A stretch of DNA of 64,000 nucleotides from NCBI GenBank assembly GCA_950106755.1, contig OX467092.1:26240582-26304581 (forward strand), given 5' to 3'. This document shows, one piece after another, positions 32,336-44,454 of the stretch. Position 1 is the first letter of the stretch; each line of letters opens with the position of its first letter. The translations under genes were made by a program, and so were the position numbers. The notes under the pieces are model-generated. The model was not told the DNA's origin. It saw only the letters and a program-made list of their open reading frames with translations, and did no database searches. This stretch comes from Climacium dendroides (lineage: Eukaryota > Streptophyta > Bryopsida > Hypnales > Climaciaceae).

Positions 32336-33834
32336 ATATTGTGAGTGCAAATTGTTTTGAGAGTTTTTGACGTATGCTCAACATTGTCCGAGAGTGGTTA
32401 TTTTGTTCTTTTGATACATCCACGTTATAAGCACAGATTGACATGAGTGTCAGCGACCTATTTTGGACGTCCAACGAGTTGGCAATCAAGTGGGTTTAGT
32501 TCATTTATGAATTGCCTATTTGAGCCATTCAAATTTTTTTGTACAATGTGGATTTAAATTGTTTTATTTTGGTGAACATAGTTATCATTGCATCCTTACA
32601 CAATCCTAATCAAGCAAATTTTGTCGTACGCGCAGTTAGCCGTAAGTATCCTTACAACGACAAATGGTTGCAAGATGACACGAATTATCGTTCCAGGGAA
32701 CTTCTAGTAAGATATCGATTGAGTTAGAAGCATCCGGATTGTGACTACTCACTTAATCCCCCTTCTTTCACTTCCCTACTTTATTCCGGAAACTTAGTAT
32801 ATTCTGAATTCCGTTCCGGATCCGGATACCTTCGGAACTTAGTTCCGTCTCTCTTCCATCACTGGTTTTTGTTGCCTCTGTTTTACCCTCAGAGGGTCCG
32901 CCCTTGATCTAGAAAGGGTGGGGACTCACCACTTGTACAATTATCCTCTCTGTACTCTAAATCTACTAAACAACATACCCAAGACAACACAGCTGTAGGA
33001 GGAGGGAGGAGTATTCTTTCACAGTTTCCGGATTGGCCGATCCGGAATCAGGTCACACAAAGAAATTCTCACACCTCTCTTTACTACAACGACGGATCCG
33101 AACTCATAGACCCAAAGGAATAGAGTCTCAAGGGGAAGACAATGTACCAAAGGGGAGGTTGGTAGACCTTCTGGAGTAGTGGGAGTTCCTTTCCTTTGGC
33201 GGTTGCTTATCTCCGCACAGAACCCTCCTGGTTCTGGACTCGCAGGGCCCTCTACCTTCTTACCCGAATTGCCGTTCCGGCAATTTAAAAGCACGTCACA
33301 CTTACACTCCCTTACTCAACCGGCATTCCTCTCACTCAACTCAACACCAAGAGATCCGTAGTCCAAGATCCGGATTCCTCCTTTCCCTCCCTTCTCTTTC
33401 TCCAGTACGAGGTTACACACACATGCATACACTCAGCCAAAAGACCCTGTCTAAGCAAAAGTGCAGCTAGAGGTATCCTGGCTGACTTAGATTAAGAAAA
33501 AAAATTGTAATACATACGTGAAAGCACTAAAACGGAATGGAGTAGAATGGAATGGCAGACAACTAACTTGCCTGTCTTTAAAATACTAACACAAAAACCC
33601 AAAGTCAACTCCTAAAAGCCTGAAAAAGAAACCCGGAAATCCAGGCAACCAATCACTGAAAACCCCGGGATATCCGGAAAGATTACTACCGTCTAAGATT
33701 GCCGGATTTCCTGACTATCCGCCTAAGATTCCGGAAACCGGGTCCATACTCGGAAACCCGATCCGGATTCTATACTTCTTCTCCTACGAATTCTAATGTT
33801 TTGGCTTCCTTCCTTTCCTTGAGCGGCTCCCCGC

Positions 33835-34947
33835 TTAGCTGGTAGGCGTCCCCTTTGTATTCTTTGCTGGCGTGGTTTTCGCTGTGGCCCGAGTCTGGAT
33901 ATGGCGCGTTGCGGGAGACGGATCGCTATCGTCTTCGGTTCCGGAAGTGGAGTGGGCACTCTCCTCCTTAGAATCTTCGATGACTTGAACTTCCTTCTCC
34001 TTCTCTGGCGTTGTATCCTCCAATGTTGCGGGTTCGCTTCTTTTCTCCGGCGTGGTCTCTTGTATGTGCACAAATCCTTTTGGATTAGTCCGAGCCGGAT
34101 TGGTCATTCCACCGATCCGATTGATGAGGTCTCCCCTGACTTGCTGTCCTGGAACCTTGAATGATCCGGTCATCAAGTTCGGCATTGTTTGTGACTTGGG
34201 GACTTTCAAGGTTGAGAATTTGGGTGGTACCGGAACCGATTTCATGTTGGACTCAGGTTCCGGTTCCGAAGCTGGCCTCAAATTCAATTCCGTCATCCGC
34301 ATTTTGCTGGCGGAAGGCTTGACTGGTGTGAGTATCCCCCTCAATCCCTCTATCCGGGTTGCACGATCTGCCACTAGTTTCCCTGAGGTACCTGAGACAA
34401 AAGGAAGTTCCGGAAAGGTGGAGAAATCCATTGCACGGTTTGGGTCGATAGCCACCAATAACTGCTGGATCTCCTTCAAAACTCGCTCTATCCTCGCAGT
34501 GAAGTCTACGAGGATGGTTACTACCTTGGTTCCGGTAATGTGGCCTTCCAATATCATCTTCGAGTCAAACAAGACAGCTTTTGTGATGATGTCGGCTTTG
34601 ATGTTGACTGCTCCGGATAGATTCTTGACCAGAGCGAGAGCCTCTTTCTCTTTTGCAGCTGCCATTTCCCCTTCCGCCCAATTCACTCGGGCCTGGAGTT
34701 GGTTCCGTTCCGCCTCCAGCTTCTGGATCCGCTCCTCCCTCTTTGTTAGATCTTCCGGCTTGGGCAATCGCTTGACAGCTTCCACGATCTGATCCGGCTC
34801 CACCTTCAAAACTTCCGCGGTATCTATCATCAAATCCGCCAGACTGTCGTGGAGTACCTTGGCTTCACGTATCCACTCGAGCCCCGCATTGAAAAATGCG
34901 GATTCCGTTTCCACTTCAGGTCCCTTGCTGGACTCCCTCCTCTCCAT
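33835..34947 (-). CDS. ORF2 of C1, coiled-coil protein, 370 aa
   Basis: The ATG at 34947 follows the ORF1 stop after a single codon, in the same frame. Residues about 60-115 form a charged heptad-like helix (LTKREERIQKLEAERNQLQA). Residues about 115-170 contain KAVLFDSK and T-VVTILVDF, the block shared with C2 (KAKLFDEG, T-IARILADF). The C-terminal 180 residues are Pro/Ser/Thr-rich and end TTPAKNTKGTPTS. The pairing of an N-terminal capsid-like domain with a coiled coil recalls Gag proteins, but I have no motif that proves it. The family is otherwise unknown to me. Confidence 0.55.
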   Translation of the reverse strand: MERRESSKGPEVETESAFFNAGLEWIREAKVLHDSLADLMIDTAEVLKVEPDQIVEAVKRLPKPEDLTKREERIQKLEAERNQLQARVNWAEGEMAAAKEKEALALVKNLSGAVNIKADIITKAVLFDSKMILEGHITGTKVVTILVDFTARIERVLKEIQQLLVAIDPNRAMDFSTFPELPFVSGTSGKLVADRATRIEGLRGILTPVKPSASKMRMTELNLRPASEPEPESNMKSVPVPPKFSTLKVPKSQTMPNLMTGSFKVPGQQVRGDLINRIGGMTNPARTNPKGFVHIQETTPEKRSEPATLEDTTPEKEKEVQVIEDSKEESAHSTSGTEDDSDPSPATRHIQTRATAKTTPAKNTKGTPTS

Positions 34948-34950
34948 CGT

Positions 34951-35736
34951 CTATGGCTTGGATTGCGACCCCAGATCGGTTAACTTCTTCTTCTTGGTCC
35001 TCGGATCGGTCAAACGTTCCTTGGGAAGTTCCTCCGGATCAAACTCGACCGGATCTTCCGCCTCCTCCCCAGAAAGTCCGTATGACAGGATCGCCTTTCC
35101 GGTGTCATACTGGATTACTTCCACTGCACTCAAAAGTTCTTGTTGATGGTACAGATGGAATAAGTAGGTGCTAACTGGACTCGCCTTTGCTCGGGTCACG
35201 TGATCTGCTAACTTAGCTACGATTCCGGCTATGACTCTACCCCAGTGTACCACCCGGTTTTCCATAGCCCCGAAAATAGTATTGGCCACCGTAATGGTAA
35301 CCCATGTTGGCTTTTCTGGATACAAGATCGGAATCAGAAACTCTAGTATCCGCCTATGTCTCTCGTCCTTGCATTCGCTGATAGCGAATCTGTCCTTAGG
35401 GTTTGCAGACCCAGTGAACTTTCCAGCTACAAAACGGTCCGTCCTTGATGCTAACCCGTTCCCACTCTTCCGGAACTGATAGACGTCCGCCTAGATGTCC
35501 TCGGTCCACGCGACTAGCCGCCCTCTCAAAGTGAGCTCATACTGATTCGGAACACCGTGAAGTAGCTCTTGAATCATATCTTCACTCTTGAGGTTCCATG
35601 GTCGGTGTAGTAGACCGACACATCCTAACTTAGTTAAGTCCTCATTTAACTGCTTGTGTAGTTCCGAGTTATCCGGAATGGCCGGAGAGATAACCCGAGC
35701 AGATACCGCTACCTTCCGTACTGGTCCGGATGCCAT
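34951..35736 (-). pseudogene. ORF1 of C1, plant-transposon-like domain, one TAG inside
   Basis: The frame runs from the ATG at 35736 to a TAG at 34951-34953, with one internal TAG at 35491-35493. In the C2 homologue the residue at that point is Trp (WTREIW against WTEDI-stop), so the TAG most likely arose by TGG to TAG. Conserved blocks shared with C2 are PNQ, GKF-G-ANPKDR-AI, RHRR-LEFL-PIL-PEKPT-VT, NAIFGA and P-YLFHLY. The shape resembles the putative plant transposon protein domain (PF20167-like) by memory. The residues just before 34951 are very basic (KKKKLTD). Confidence 0.55.
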
Positions 35737-36060
35737 AAGATCTAAGTCAGAACGAGAGAAAAGTAGCTCTACTTCAGTCGCTAACTCACCACTCTTTCTC
35801 TCAACTACTCACATAGACAATCTCAGAAGCACAGAACAGGAAAGTGAAGAGGAAAACCCTAGGAAGACAGCTTAAATACTAAACTGTCTTTTTATGGGTT
35901 TAAGGACAACGGCTGCAGGTCCGTTGTATTAACGGTATCCTACTTCCGTAGCTACGAGACCTATACGGTAGGTTCCTGTGTTCCGGGTGAGTCCGGATTC
36001 CGGATCCGGATAAGTTCCGGTTACGGATTGTGCCGGAATGCTTATTTCCTAATTCAAGCT

Positions 36061-37950
36061 ATCTGGTCCAAAAATCACGCTCTAACTAAAATATATTTTT
36101 TTTTTTCTATTTTTCGCACCTACTTCTTGTATTATTGATCCGTTTCCAGATTCCGGATTCCCACAAATTTCACTTCTAGAAAAACAAAACTCCATTCCCA
36201 CATTGAAATCTCTATAGAAGGAATTGTGAAACTTTTTTGCAGATACTCATCAAAGGAAAGTTGTGTGTATGGATGTTCCCTACATATCTACCCAATTGAA
36301 TTTAAAAGATTCATCATCAGTTCATCATCAAAAACTATTGTGTAAAATCATAAAAATCAACTTTAAAATTCACCAAAAATAAATATTTGCTTTTTTGAAA
36401 TTGAAATTTGGTATGCTTTATTGAAAGTGGATAAGAATTGAGTACTAATTATGCAAAACAAAAAATGACAATTTTAATTATATATTATATACAAATCTTT
36501 GAAGAGCTAAACAAACAATTCATAAATGAACTAGACTTGACTATACAACATACACTCGTCGATGTAAGGAATTTTTAACTATATTCATCTAAGTATTTGG
36601 AGCACATAATTTACTTTATTATGGGCCCCATTAGGAGACGCTTACGCTCCCATTAGAGGAACTTCGTAGTGTAGTGGGAGAATGTCGGAGGGAACGCCTT
36701 CAGTGACTTCGGCCAATTTGACCTTCTTGGCATTCCTTCGTGCAAATAATATAGTAGGACGATATTTGAATTCCAGGATTGAGAAACACCAAAAGCGGGA
36801 AATTTACTTCCCCGACATGTGGTCTATAACATCTAGCTGGAGAATTAACAAGATCCTAGAACTTTGTTCAATTTGCCAGAACAACACTATATTTGTCCAC
36901 TTACCATGAGTTCCAAAATGAGGCCCATCAGGGCACCGCTTGATTCTCCTCCTTCAAAATATGCAACACTAGCCAAGGGAGATACATTTCATCTAGATTT
37001 AAACTCTTGCAATTTCACACTTGTCTCTTCACATGAAATGTTCAAAAAATATTTAATTTGATTAAAAAAGAAATTGGTGTGGGTGTATCTCTGGTGGAGA
37101 AGACTTTGACCGTGATGGGGTTTAGCAAGATGGTTTTTGAGGTGGTTCGTCACAACAAAGGCCCTAGAATGATTATAACTACACACAACCTTTTATGCTT
37201 TGGTAGAGCATGACAAGGTTTTGGGGGTGTGAAGTTGGTGAGCTTCAAGGAAGCCCTATTCCGAACGATTAAAAATGAAAACACCATAGCTAATAGAGCT
37301 TCCAACTAATGAAGTGTAGAAAAGTGCTCCAAAATCACCAACATTCAACTCTTAAATGTGACCAATGACTGTCGGGTCTTGCTGCCACACTAATAGTCCT
37401 AACAACAGCAATCCTTCAAGAATCATGTGTTGCCAACCACAATCACATCATTAAACTCCTTGGTTCAGAATTTAAAAGAACACTCAATTACTGCATTGCT
37501 AGATAGCTGTAGAAGGTTGTTGGACCCTATTTAGGAATTACCCAACTAATATAAGTTCGTTCTGAGGAAGACAATTAAATAGGATTTGACTCAAATATCA
37601 CACCTAGTAGGTCATTGCAACCAAGATTTGTAAAAAAAATTCCTTAACCACATGCAATTTGTTATCCTCACGGTAATTCTAATTGTTAAATTTTTCACTC
37701 CCTTCTTAAAGGCCACAAGGGTTAGGAACTCTCCCAAATTGCTATTCTTTATTCTTTCATTCTTATCCTTTAAGCTTTTCCATCTTTCTTCATTTTTCTT
37801 CACTTTTATTTATTTTTATTTTTTTAAAATTTCTTTATCTTTTATCTCCAAATTGATTTCTTTCCAAATCGGCTTCTACTCTGAATAAATCACAGTCAAG
37901 GAACCGCACTGCTAAGTCGGAACTAAATTGGATATAATCAGAATGGCTCA
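36061..37950. other. AT-rich intergenic DNA with dispersed repeat copy 2
   Basis: At 36620-36668 the AGGAGACGCTTACGCTCCC core with GGAACTTCG is seen again, here without the perfect hairpin. Another related start (ATGAGGCCCATCAGGG) lies near 36916. Short ORFs at 36682-37061 have no recognisable domain. Confidence 0.45.
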
Positions 37951-38649
37951 CGAACCTCCTACTCGGCTTGAATCACATCAACTTGATTCTTGTCTCCTTC
38001 TTGGGTGACTGAGGAATCTTCCTTAACCAAATTGAGATTCTTCTTTACTGTACAACTCAGCTTTGAATAATTTCTATGTTTGCAAAACTTACACTCGTTC
38101 ATCACCAACTTGGAATTGACTTTATTCACTATAGGATTTCCCATAACTAAACATTCAACCATGAATTCACATTTTTCATCTGATCTCAAACTTACACACT
38201 CACATGGCACACTATAATGACATACATATCAATCCAATTTGGATCCAAGTTAACACATATCAACACATTAACGCTCCAACTAGGAATCATTCATGCAATA
38301 AACTCAAATAAATCTTTCATCGAATTTATTCATCATTTCACATTCACAATGCACCAATTTCATTTATAGTATTTCTATAAAATCTAAATTGGATTTTAAT
38401 CGCTCTTAATCACTTACTCAACTTGCGCAACATCATCTTATCCTAATAGGATTTCATCATTTTGCACAACTACTACTCCAAGTTCGGAACTAATTTAGCT
38501 ATTTGCACCAACTTGGAACATCACATATTCACTGCATCTCATTTCTCTTCAGTACATACTTTCACAAATTTCTTCATTGCACATTCCTTCCAAATCATCT
38601 TCCATTTTAGATAATACTTCACACTTCATCTGCACATCACTGCCAGGGT

Positions 38650-38835
38650 TACATGGACGTCCGGACGGATGTCCAGCGTCTATGTCCGCCGGTTCCCGAA
38701 CGTCCGCCAACATAGGACGTTCCGACCATCCCCGTCCAGCGGACGGGGCAAACGGGGAGGCGGACAATAGGGCGGACGGGGAGGGCGGACGGGGAGGTGG
38801 ACGGGGCAGACGGGTCGGTGTGGGGTCGTCCGATC
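38650..38835. repeat. GGACGG-rich island 1
   Basis: This is a GC-rich stretch packed with GCGGACGG, GGACGGGG and their complements, sharply bounded by AT-rich DNA. Islands of the same kind are at 42048-42285 and 44470-44750. On the minus strand an ORF (38767-38549) runs out of it, and a Cys-containing ORF (38210-37959) follows. They may be the degraded gene of this unit. I see no TATA box here. Confidence 0.7.
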
Positions 38836-39329
38836 AGGGCATCGGGTGGAAAATGGGGTAAACTTCGGTGTAGGGATGAAACCATGGGTTTTTTTTTCCA
38901 ATTTTTGGAGAATTGCTAAAGTGGCAATATATGACAAAATATTGTTACTAAATTTTTTAGTATTCATTTATATTTTGGATAGAACTATCTTTTCATCCAC
39001 ATATTTAGATGAGTTACATTTGATGTGCGCAATTTCATCCAATTTTTTTTCTTTCAAATTCGAGCAATTTGGCATTATCATCCAATTTTTCTTCAAATTT
39101 AACCTATAGATTTGGTGCAGTCCATTTTTTTTTAGGCATTTGGGCCTTCAATTGGCCCAAGAAAACAATGGTTGATGGTTCAAACAAATTCAATCATCCA
39201 AATAACCATAGGATGTTGTAACCCCTACATGCCCAAGCCTTATATTCAAATTTAAACTTCCTTTAATTTGCTCTAAATTGAACAAAGAGCCCACATTTTG
39301 GTAAGATGTATCAATTTTTTTTGGAATTG

Positions 39330-39720
39330 TAACCATACAAATTCAAACTAGACTTGTTAGAGATTGCATAGGAAAAGAAAGCACAACAATATCACTTGTA
39401 GAGTGAAAGATTATAACATTTGACTATGATGCTGTTAAAATTGCAAAAAAAAGTTGAAGCCTTTTTGGCAAGGCAAATCTAAAATGTTGGGGACCCAAAG
39501 AATATGAGGTTAATGGGCCAAATTTGCACTACCCCAATCAATTTACAGCTTTACAAAATTTACTCTATAATTTTTTAATATGAATTTCCAATATGAATTT
39601 TCCTCCAAGATCTACTGTATTTGAGGCTCATTTCCAAAAGCTCTTAACACAAAAGAAAAGTCAAGATTGCACAAGGTACCCTTGCATAATATCTCTTTCA
39701 GAAAAATCATTGTCTTTTAA
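39330..39720 (+). repeat. AT-rich dispersed repeat, copy a
   Basis: Shared words with copy b (42510-42890) are ACAAATTCAAACTAGAC, AAAGCACAACAATATC, CTCATTTCCAA and GGTACCCTTGCA, in the same order and spacing. Copy c (45180-45390) is the reverse complement of its second half. Confidence 0.75.
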
Positions 39721-40399
39721 TTGCAAGATCGGACTTCTGGAGCCAAAAGTAGACTTCAAAAAGAATTTCCCAAAATTATTAGCTCACTAAAATGATGAAA
39801 AATAGTTAGGTTTTACTGAACTTCTAAGTTTTGCAAACACCATATTTAATATTTTGGTACCTCAAGCATTTAGGGGGTAATTACAATTTTTTTTTAACAT
39901 CTTAATGAAGCTGACAAACCCGTTGCATTCAAAAAATTAACAACACACCATTGATACCAAACAAAAAACCATGCTTCTAGAATCTAGAAGACAATTTACA
40001 ATTATACATAATACATTGTCCAATTGAATATCTTCAACCATACATGGCAAATTGAACAATTGGAAGACCATACAATTTAAAACAAAAACTTCCCAATCTT
40101 GCAAATACCAACTTAAAAAATCACAATTTCCGTAATTGCAGGGTTTTAGACTTTTCTATGCAAAATTGCAAACCAACAATGACAAAAGATAGGGACAATT
40201 CACACTTTAAAAATCATTATCAATTAAAATATCCTCGTCAATTACAAAGGCACATAAAAGTTCAACTACATTGGCATTCATTGGTCTTAAAAAATCAAAA
40301 TGGTGCACATATGCTATGCAACTATGTAATTCGCATACATACTACTTGGCATCTATGCATACTACCAGCCTATATACTTATATGAACTATTCTTGAACT
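39721..40399. other. AT-rich spacer
   Basis: No supported gene or repeat terminus. Confidence 0.45.
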
Positions 40400-41887
40400 T
40401 CAATATGAACCACGGAAGTGTTCATCTGGAATAGGCCAGTTGAATGAAGTACTAAAACAGAAGATGACTTGTGCCAAAGTACTCTCTTTGTTCTGAACGC
40501 GCTTCAAGTAAGTATCAAACACCTGTGCAAATTGTGGATGGAGGTACTTGACATGTGAGCTACTTGATTCACGCTGCAACTTGTGATACGCCTCCGACAT
40601 GCACTGCCTACTGATCCGTTCAGCTAATTTAGCAACAACATATTGCTTGGATTGTATGGAAAGAGAAGGGATGTTTTGCACATCCGCATCTCTTCCGTGT
40701 ACATAGGTAATACTGGGATCCACCCACCACCTCCTCTTTATAGCTTCGTCCTTTTCAACTGTTGATGTGAATGTATACAACGACTTCATGGGCTCGCTCA
40801 ACACTGTAGTCGTCCCCCAATCACAAACTCCAATGTAAACCCGGGACTCATCTTCAGAAAAATGAAACATGATGTTGTCCGGAGAAATGTCGTTGTGGAA
40901 ATGTCCAGCGGTGTGCACCGCATTCATGATGTGCAGTAATGCCCATGCAAGCTCCACGCGTTTGGCTCTAAATCGCTTCAGATTTTTAGCAGCAATGATT
41001 TCTTCTTCTGTTATACGCGGCTCATACAGCACTCGAAGGGCTATGTTGTCTAGATAGTCGTCATCCCGACGCATCATTTCACGCAATGTACCGCCGTTCC
41101 ACGAGAATGAGTATCCTTCATTCTTTTTGGAATGCACTGCAAAAAAACGTATCACTCCAATATGCGGAATCCTCACTGCCATAGTCTCAGTATTGTGTTC
41201 CATCTTTGCAAAAGCAGGTCGTTCACCTTCTTGGAGAGACATCTTTGCTGCAAACTCCCATGATGGATGAATCTCCACACATCCTTCTATTCACACTCTC
41301 CGAATTGTAGCATAGCCACCCCGCATGATTTTGTTATTTACGGGAATCACCATGGCCGCTTCCAAAAGGGCTATTAGAAGGCGACGTGTATTTTGTGCTT
41401 GGTCCATTCTAGGCTTGCTCATCCACCAACCAATTGACTCTGCTCTATTTTGCCTCCTCCTAAATGGTTGGCACCTTTTGGTGAATAAATCCGCTTTTAT
41501 AATGACATGCTCGAAGGCTTCATCATTTTCGCGTTTCTTCCTCCAATATTTATCCAAAATGACCGAAGCATTCCATAATGCATCATGCACCTTGCTGTCA
41601 AGAAATTTGGGGAAATTCTTCTTCTCCGTTTCATGAATCCACTGTGGTACGTGCAAGGCGTCCAACATCCTCTGCCTCATATCCACGAAGAATTTCTCGA
41701 TGCAATCCTCTTCATATCGCATATATTTAGTGTCAAGAGACATTGTAGTCTCTGTCTCATAAAACTTCACAATCAATTCGATTAAGAATGCTTTGCAACT
41801 CTCCGAGGGATTCTCCCTTGTCCACTAAATAGAGAGGGCTTCTTCTTTTCCCTTCGGCTCCTTGGAAGACTTCTTCGCCCTCAGCAT
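40400..41887 (-). pseudogene. kinase-like gene with two in-frame stops
   Basis: One minus-strand frame runs from the ATG at 41887 to 40400 (about 496 codons) with stops only at 41825 (TAG) and 41291 (TGA). The part before the second stop ends GGYATIRRV, a glycine-rich loop. The part after it gives WEFAAK (candidate ATP lysine, K12 of the last ORF), HNDISPDN (catalytic loop, D130 and N135) and VCDWG (Asp of a DFG-like motif, D153). So the fold is protein-kinase-like with non-standard motifs. The TGA falls between the glycine loop and the lysine, where one base change from CGA would restore an Arg. The last ORF (40400-41278, 292 codons) starts after the glycine loop and is unlikely to be active alone. 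No introns are needed. A promoter-like island lies upstream at 42048-42285. Confidence 0.65.
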
Positions 41888-42047
41888 GTTGATAACCCGG
41901 TAGAATGATGAATGTTAAAGTTTTATAAAAAATTTGGCAAGAGTTACCTCAAATATTAGACTCTTACCCACCCAAAGAAAGGAGCCATTGGAGGTCAAAC
42001 CACCAAGCTCTCCGCTCTCTCTTGCATGCAAGGGGGAAGGCAAAAGT

Positions 42048-42285
42048 GAAAGCGGACGGTCCGTCCGCTTCTCTTATATGAGGCGGACGGCCTCATTCCA
42101 GTCCTACAGCGGACGGAGGCCGTCCGATTGGGCGGACGGACTGGCCGTCCGATCGGACGGTCTAGGGTTGGCAGACGCCTCGTCCGGTCCGCATGGTCGA
42201 ATAGAGGCTGTCTGATCGGGCGGACGGACAATCTGCGTGATCGGACGGTCCAAAGGGGGCGATTTTTAGATCGTCCGCTTCATTT
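42048..42285 (-). promoter_or_regulatory. GGACGG island 2 with TATA box, upstream of kinase-like gene
   Basis: It is dense in GCGGACGG/CCGTCCGC, including a near-perfect palindrome AGCGGACGGTCCGTCCGCT (42051-42069). On the minus strand TCATATAAGAG (42082-42072) is a plausible TATA box, 195 bp upstream of the ATG at 41887. The layout matches island 3. Confidence 0.55.
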
Positions 42286-42509
42286 CTACCGTCTCATTTT
42301 TAGGGTGATTTTTCCCCCTTTTCATTCAATAAGCTTCATATAGGTCTTCTTGTTTGGGAGGAATTGGGCATTTGGGCATTTCAATGCCTAATAATTAAAA
42401 AAATAGACCCAAGGCTTCTTCTCAACTTTCTTCAATTTCTTGAAATTTTTACTTCTGAAGAAATGTCAATATTTTCATTACATTTATCATTTTCTTGGAA
42501 TTTCAAGTT

Positions 42510-42890
42510 TTTAACCGTACAAATTCAAACTAGACATGCTAGAGATTATGGAAAAAAAGAAAGCACAACAATATCCCTAAAGGAGTTAAAAATTATAATG
42601 TTTATCTATGAGGGTGTTCAAATTGCAAAAAAGAGTTCAAATATTTCTTGCAAATCAAACCTATGAATTTCGTGACACGAAAAATTGGAAGGCTTAATGT
42701 GTATAAGCCCAATTACATTAGGGCTAATCAAAATCCACAATACTATTATACAATTCTTCCAAATGAATTTGGATTCTAATTTATTCTCCAAAACTAATTG
42801 CATTTCAATCTCATTTCCAACTTCCAAGAGCAGGTAAAGAATACAGAAAGTCAACATTACATTCGGTACCCTTGCACTAAATCTAAAAAA
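42510..42890 (+). repeat. AT-rich dispersed repeat, copy b
   Basis: Direct repeat of copy a (39330-39720). It begins right after island 2, as copy a follows island 1. Confidence 0.75.
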
Positions 42891-43116
42891 GAAAAAACAC
42901 TGTCAAGCATTTCCAAGAAGAGATTTTTGGTACTACAACTAAACATGTTCAATAGATGTGCATGTTCAAAGTTTTAAATAGTGACATCCTTGACCACTAA
43001 TGGTCACAAAAGTGGTCACCAAAATACATTTAAATAATAATAGTAAATCCATAACCTCCGAATAAGTCAAAAGACATCTTCTACTCTACCCTTAAATAGT
43101 TAAACTACATTATACT

Positions 43117-44262
43117 CTATTCTGAATCCGAACTACTATCGTCATTTCGACCTTGGGGTGTGGGACCGAAGCCACCAGATCGCCCATATCCGCCAGACCC
43201 TCCTCCTTGTCCGTAATCGGAGAAGTATGGACCTCCAAATGGTGGAGGTGGAGGAGGTGATGCATTTGCCTCGGACCTTGTTGTCCCTCGTTCGCTTGAG
43301 CCAGTGTAGTATGAGCTTCCGCGAGGCCTATATGAGTCCGGCCCTCCCATCCTCGGATAGAATTGCGACCCACCATATTGAGATCCACTGTAGTCCGTGA
43401 ACCTTTTGCTTCCATGGCTTCCTCGTATGTTTAATATGTTTTGGAAGTCATCGTGGGGGCCATGGCTAAAATGCGAACTTCCTCCTCCATATTGCGGGCA
43501 ACGCACATCACGATCATGACAAAGTGGTGACCGTTGTTGACGCGGGCGACCTTGATCCAAAATACTATTTCTTGTTGCCTCTCGCAATTGATTTTGGAAG
43601 TCCAAGTCTTCGCACTCTTCTCGACGTTCGTGCCTTTGTGGAAGTGGAGGTGGAGGTGGTAAATCTTCTTCGTCATCATCATCACTGTCCTCTACATCTG
43701 GCAATGGTTCCGGAGGAAATCCAAATTGATCCCGATTAGACCACTCCGGCATGCAATCGCTTGGGCCAACCCAATTGGTGTCTATCACCGCTTTGTTACA
43801 GCTCAATTTGGTCTTCTTGTCCTTTGCAGGCACCGTACGCCAATCCACATCTTTCTGGAGTACAATCTCCGCCCAAATCATTGCCATGATGGAATAGTTC
43901 ATGATATTTGGTTTGGAAGCACCTAGACCGCAAGATGCCCAAATCTCCTTGTATCTTTGTTTGAAATGTTCACTCTTGCAAGTGTTCATGGGACCTTCCC
44001 ACCGTCTCACTTGTCTCTCTAATACAACCGTGTTATCTGCTGGCCAGAGTTTCGCAATGTGTGACATTTTCACATACTCTCGGCACATTGTGCAAGTCCA
44101 TACTGCTTTGGGCTCGTATTGCCATCCCTCTTCAGCCACACAAAAGTGGTTGAAGTAGGCATCCCAATCCATGTCTTGTGATTTTCCCTTTGTACTCTTC
44201 TTCAGCGGATTGGGAAATCCTTTTGGAGCCATGGTAATCCTTCTTTTCCGCACCGAATGCAA
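43117..44262 (-). CDS. unrecognised 381-aa protein with Cys/His block, Pro-rich and Gly/Tyr-rich tail
   Basis: This intact intronless frame has a second possible start (MAPKGF) at 44232. The N-terminus is basic (PLKKSTKGKSQ). Residues about 48-110 contain WTCTMCREYVKMSHI and MNTCKSEHFKQRY, spaced Cys/His residues like a single zinc-binding module, and an aromatic WQYEPKAVW. A middle acidic run (EDSDDDDEEDL) precedes PPPPPLP. The last 150 residues are low-complexity Gly/Ser/Tyr/Arg (QYGGGSSHF, GGGSGGYGRSGG). I know no family for it. The Cys/His block followed by low complexity resembles N-terminal parts of transposase-derived proteins, but no catalytic core follows. A TATA-containing GGACGG island lies about 200 bp upstream. 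Confidence 0.6.
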   Translation of the reverse strand: MHSVRKRRITMAPKGFPNPLKKSTKGKSQDMDWDAYFNHFCVAEEGWQYEPKAVWTCTMCREYVKMSHIAKLWPADNTVVLERQVRRWEGPMNTCKSEHFKQRYKEIWASCGLGASKPNIMNYSIMAMIWAEIVLQKDVDWRTVPAKDKKTKLSCNKAVIDTNWVGPSDCMPEWSNRDQFGFPPEPLPDVEDSDDDDEEDLPPPPPLPQRHERREECEDLDFQNQLREATRNSILDQGRPRQQRSPLCHDRDVRCPQYGGGSSHFSHGPHDDFQNILNIRGSHGSKRFTDYSGSQYGGSQFYPRMGGPDSYRPRGSSYYTGSSERGTTRSEANASPPPPPPFGGPYFSDYGQGGGSGGYGRSGGFGPTPQGRNDDSSSDSE

Positions 44263-44454
44263 TCTTTGAGTGAGAAGTTTACAATTTCTATAATTGAGAA
44301 GGTGATGAAGAGATTACAAAAAATTAAGTTAATTCATTCACAGTTGTTCACACTCCAAGTCGGAAGGGGCTCACAGATACCAATTGGCGCTAGATCTGCC
44401 CACTCCGCAAGGGAAACAACTGCGCGGAATGGGCTGTCCGCGCCCCTCTTTATA

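Larger units (their letters stand above)
32740..36060 (-). mobile_element. CCGGA-rich two-ORF element, copy C1
   Basis: Between 32740 and 36060 the DNA is strikingly rich in TTCCGGA/TCCGGA. It contains two consecutive minus-strand ORFs and a 3' tail of about 1.1 kb. A divergent homologue (C2) lies on the plus strand at 46440-49400, with the same ORF order and recognisable tail similarity (for example CGTTGTAG and TGTGTGACCT; CCCTCTGA, ACAGAGG and AAAACCAG). I found no clear LTRs or terminal inverted repeats, so the exact ends and class are uncertain. A non-autonomous retroelement is the likeliest reading. Confidence 0.6.

Noticed and set aside
32740..36060. LTRs at the ends of the CCGGA-rich element
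   Set aside because: TTCCGGATCCGGATA occurs at both ends but also throughout; no long direct repeat could be traced by eye.
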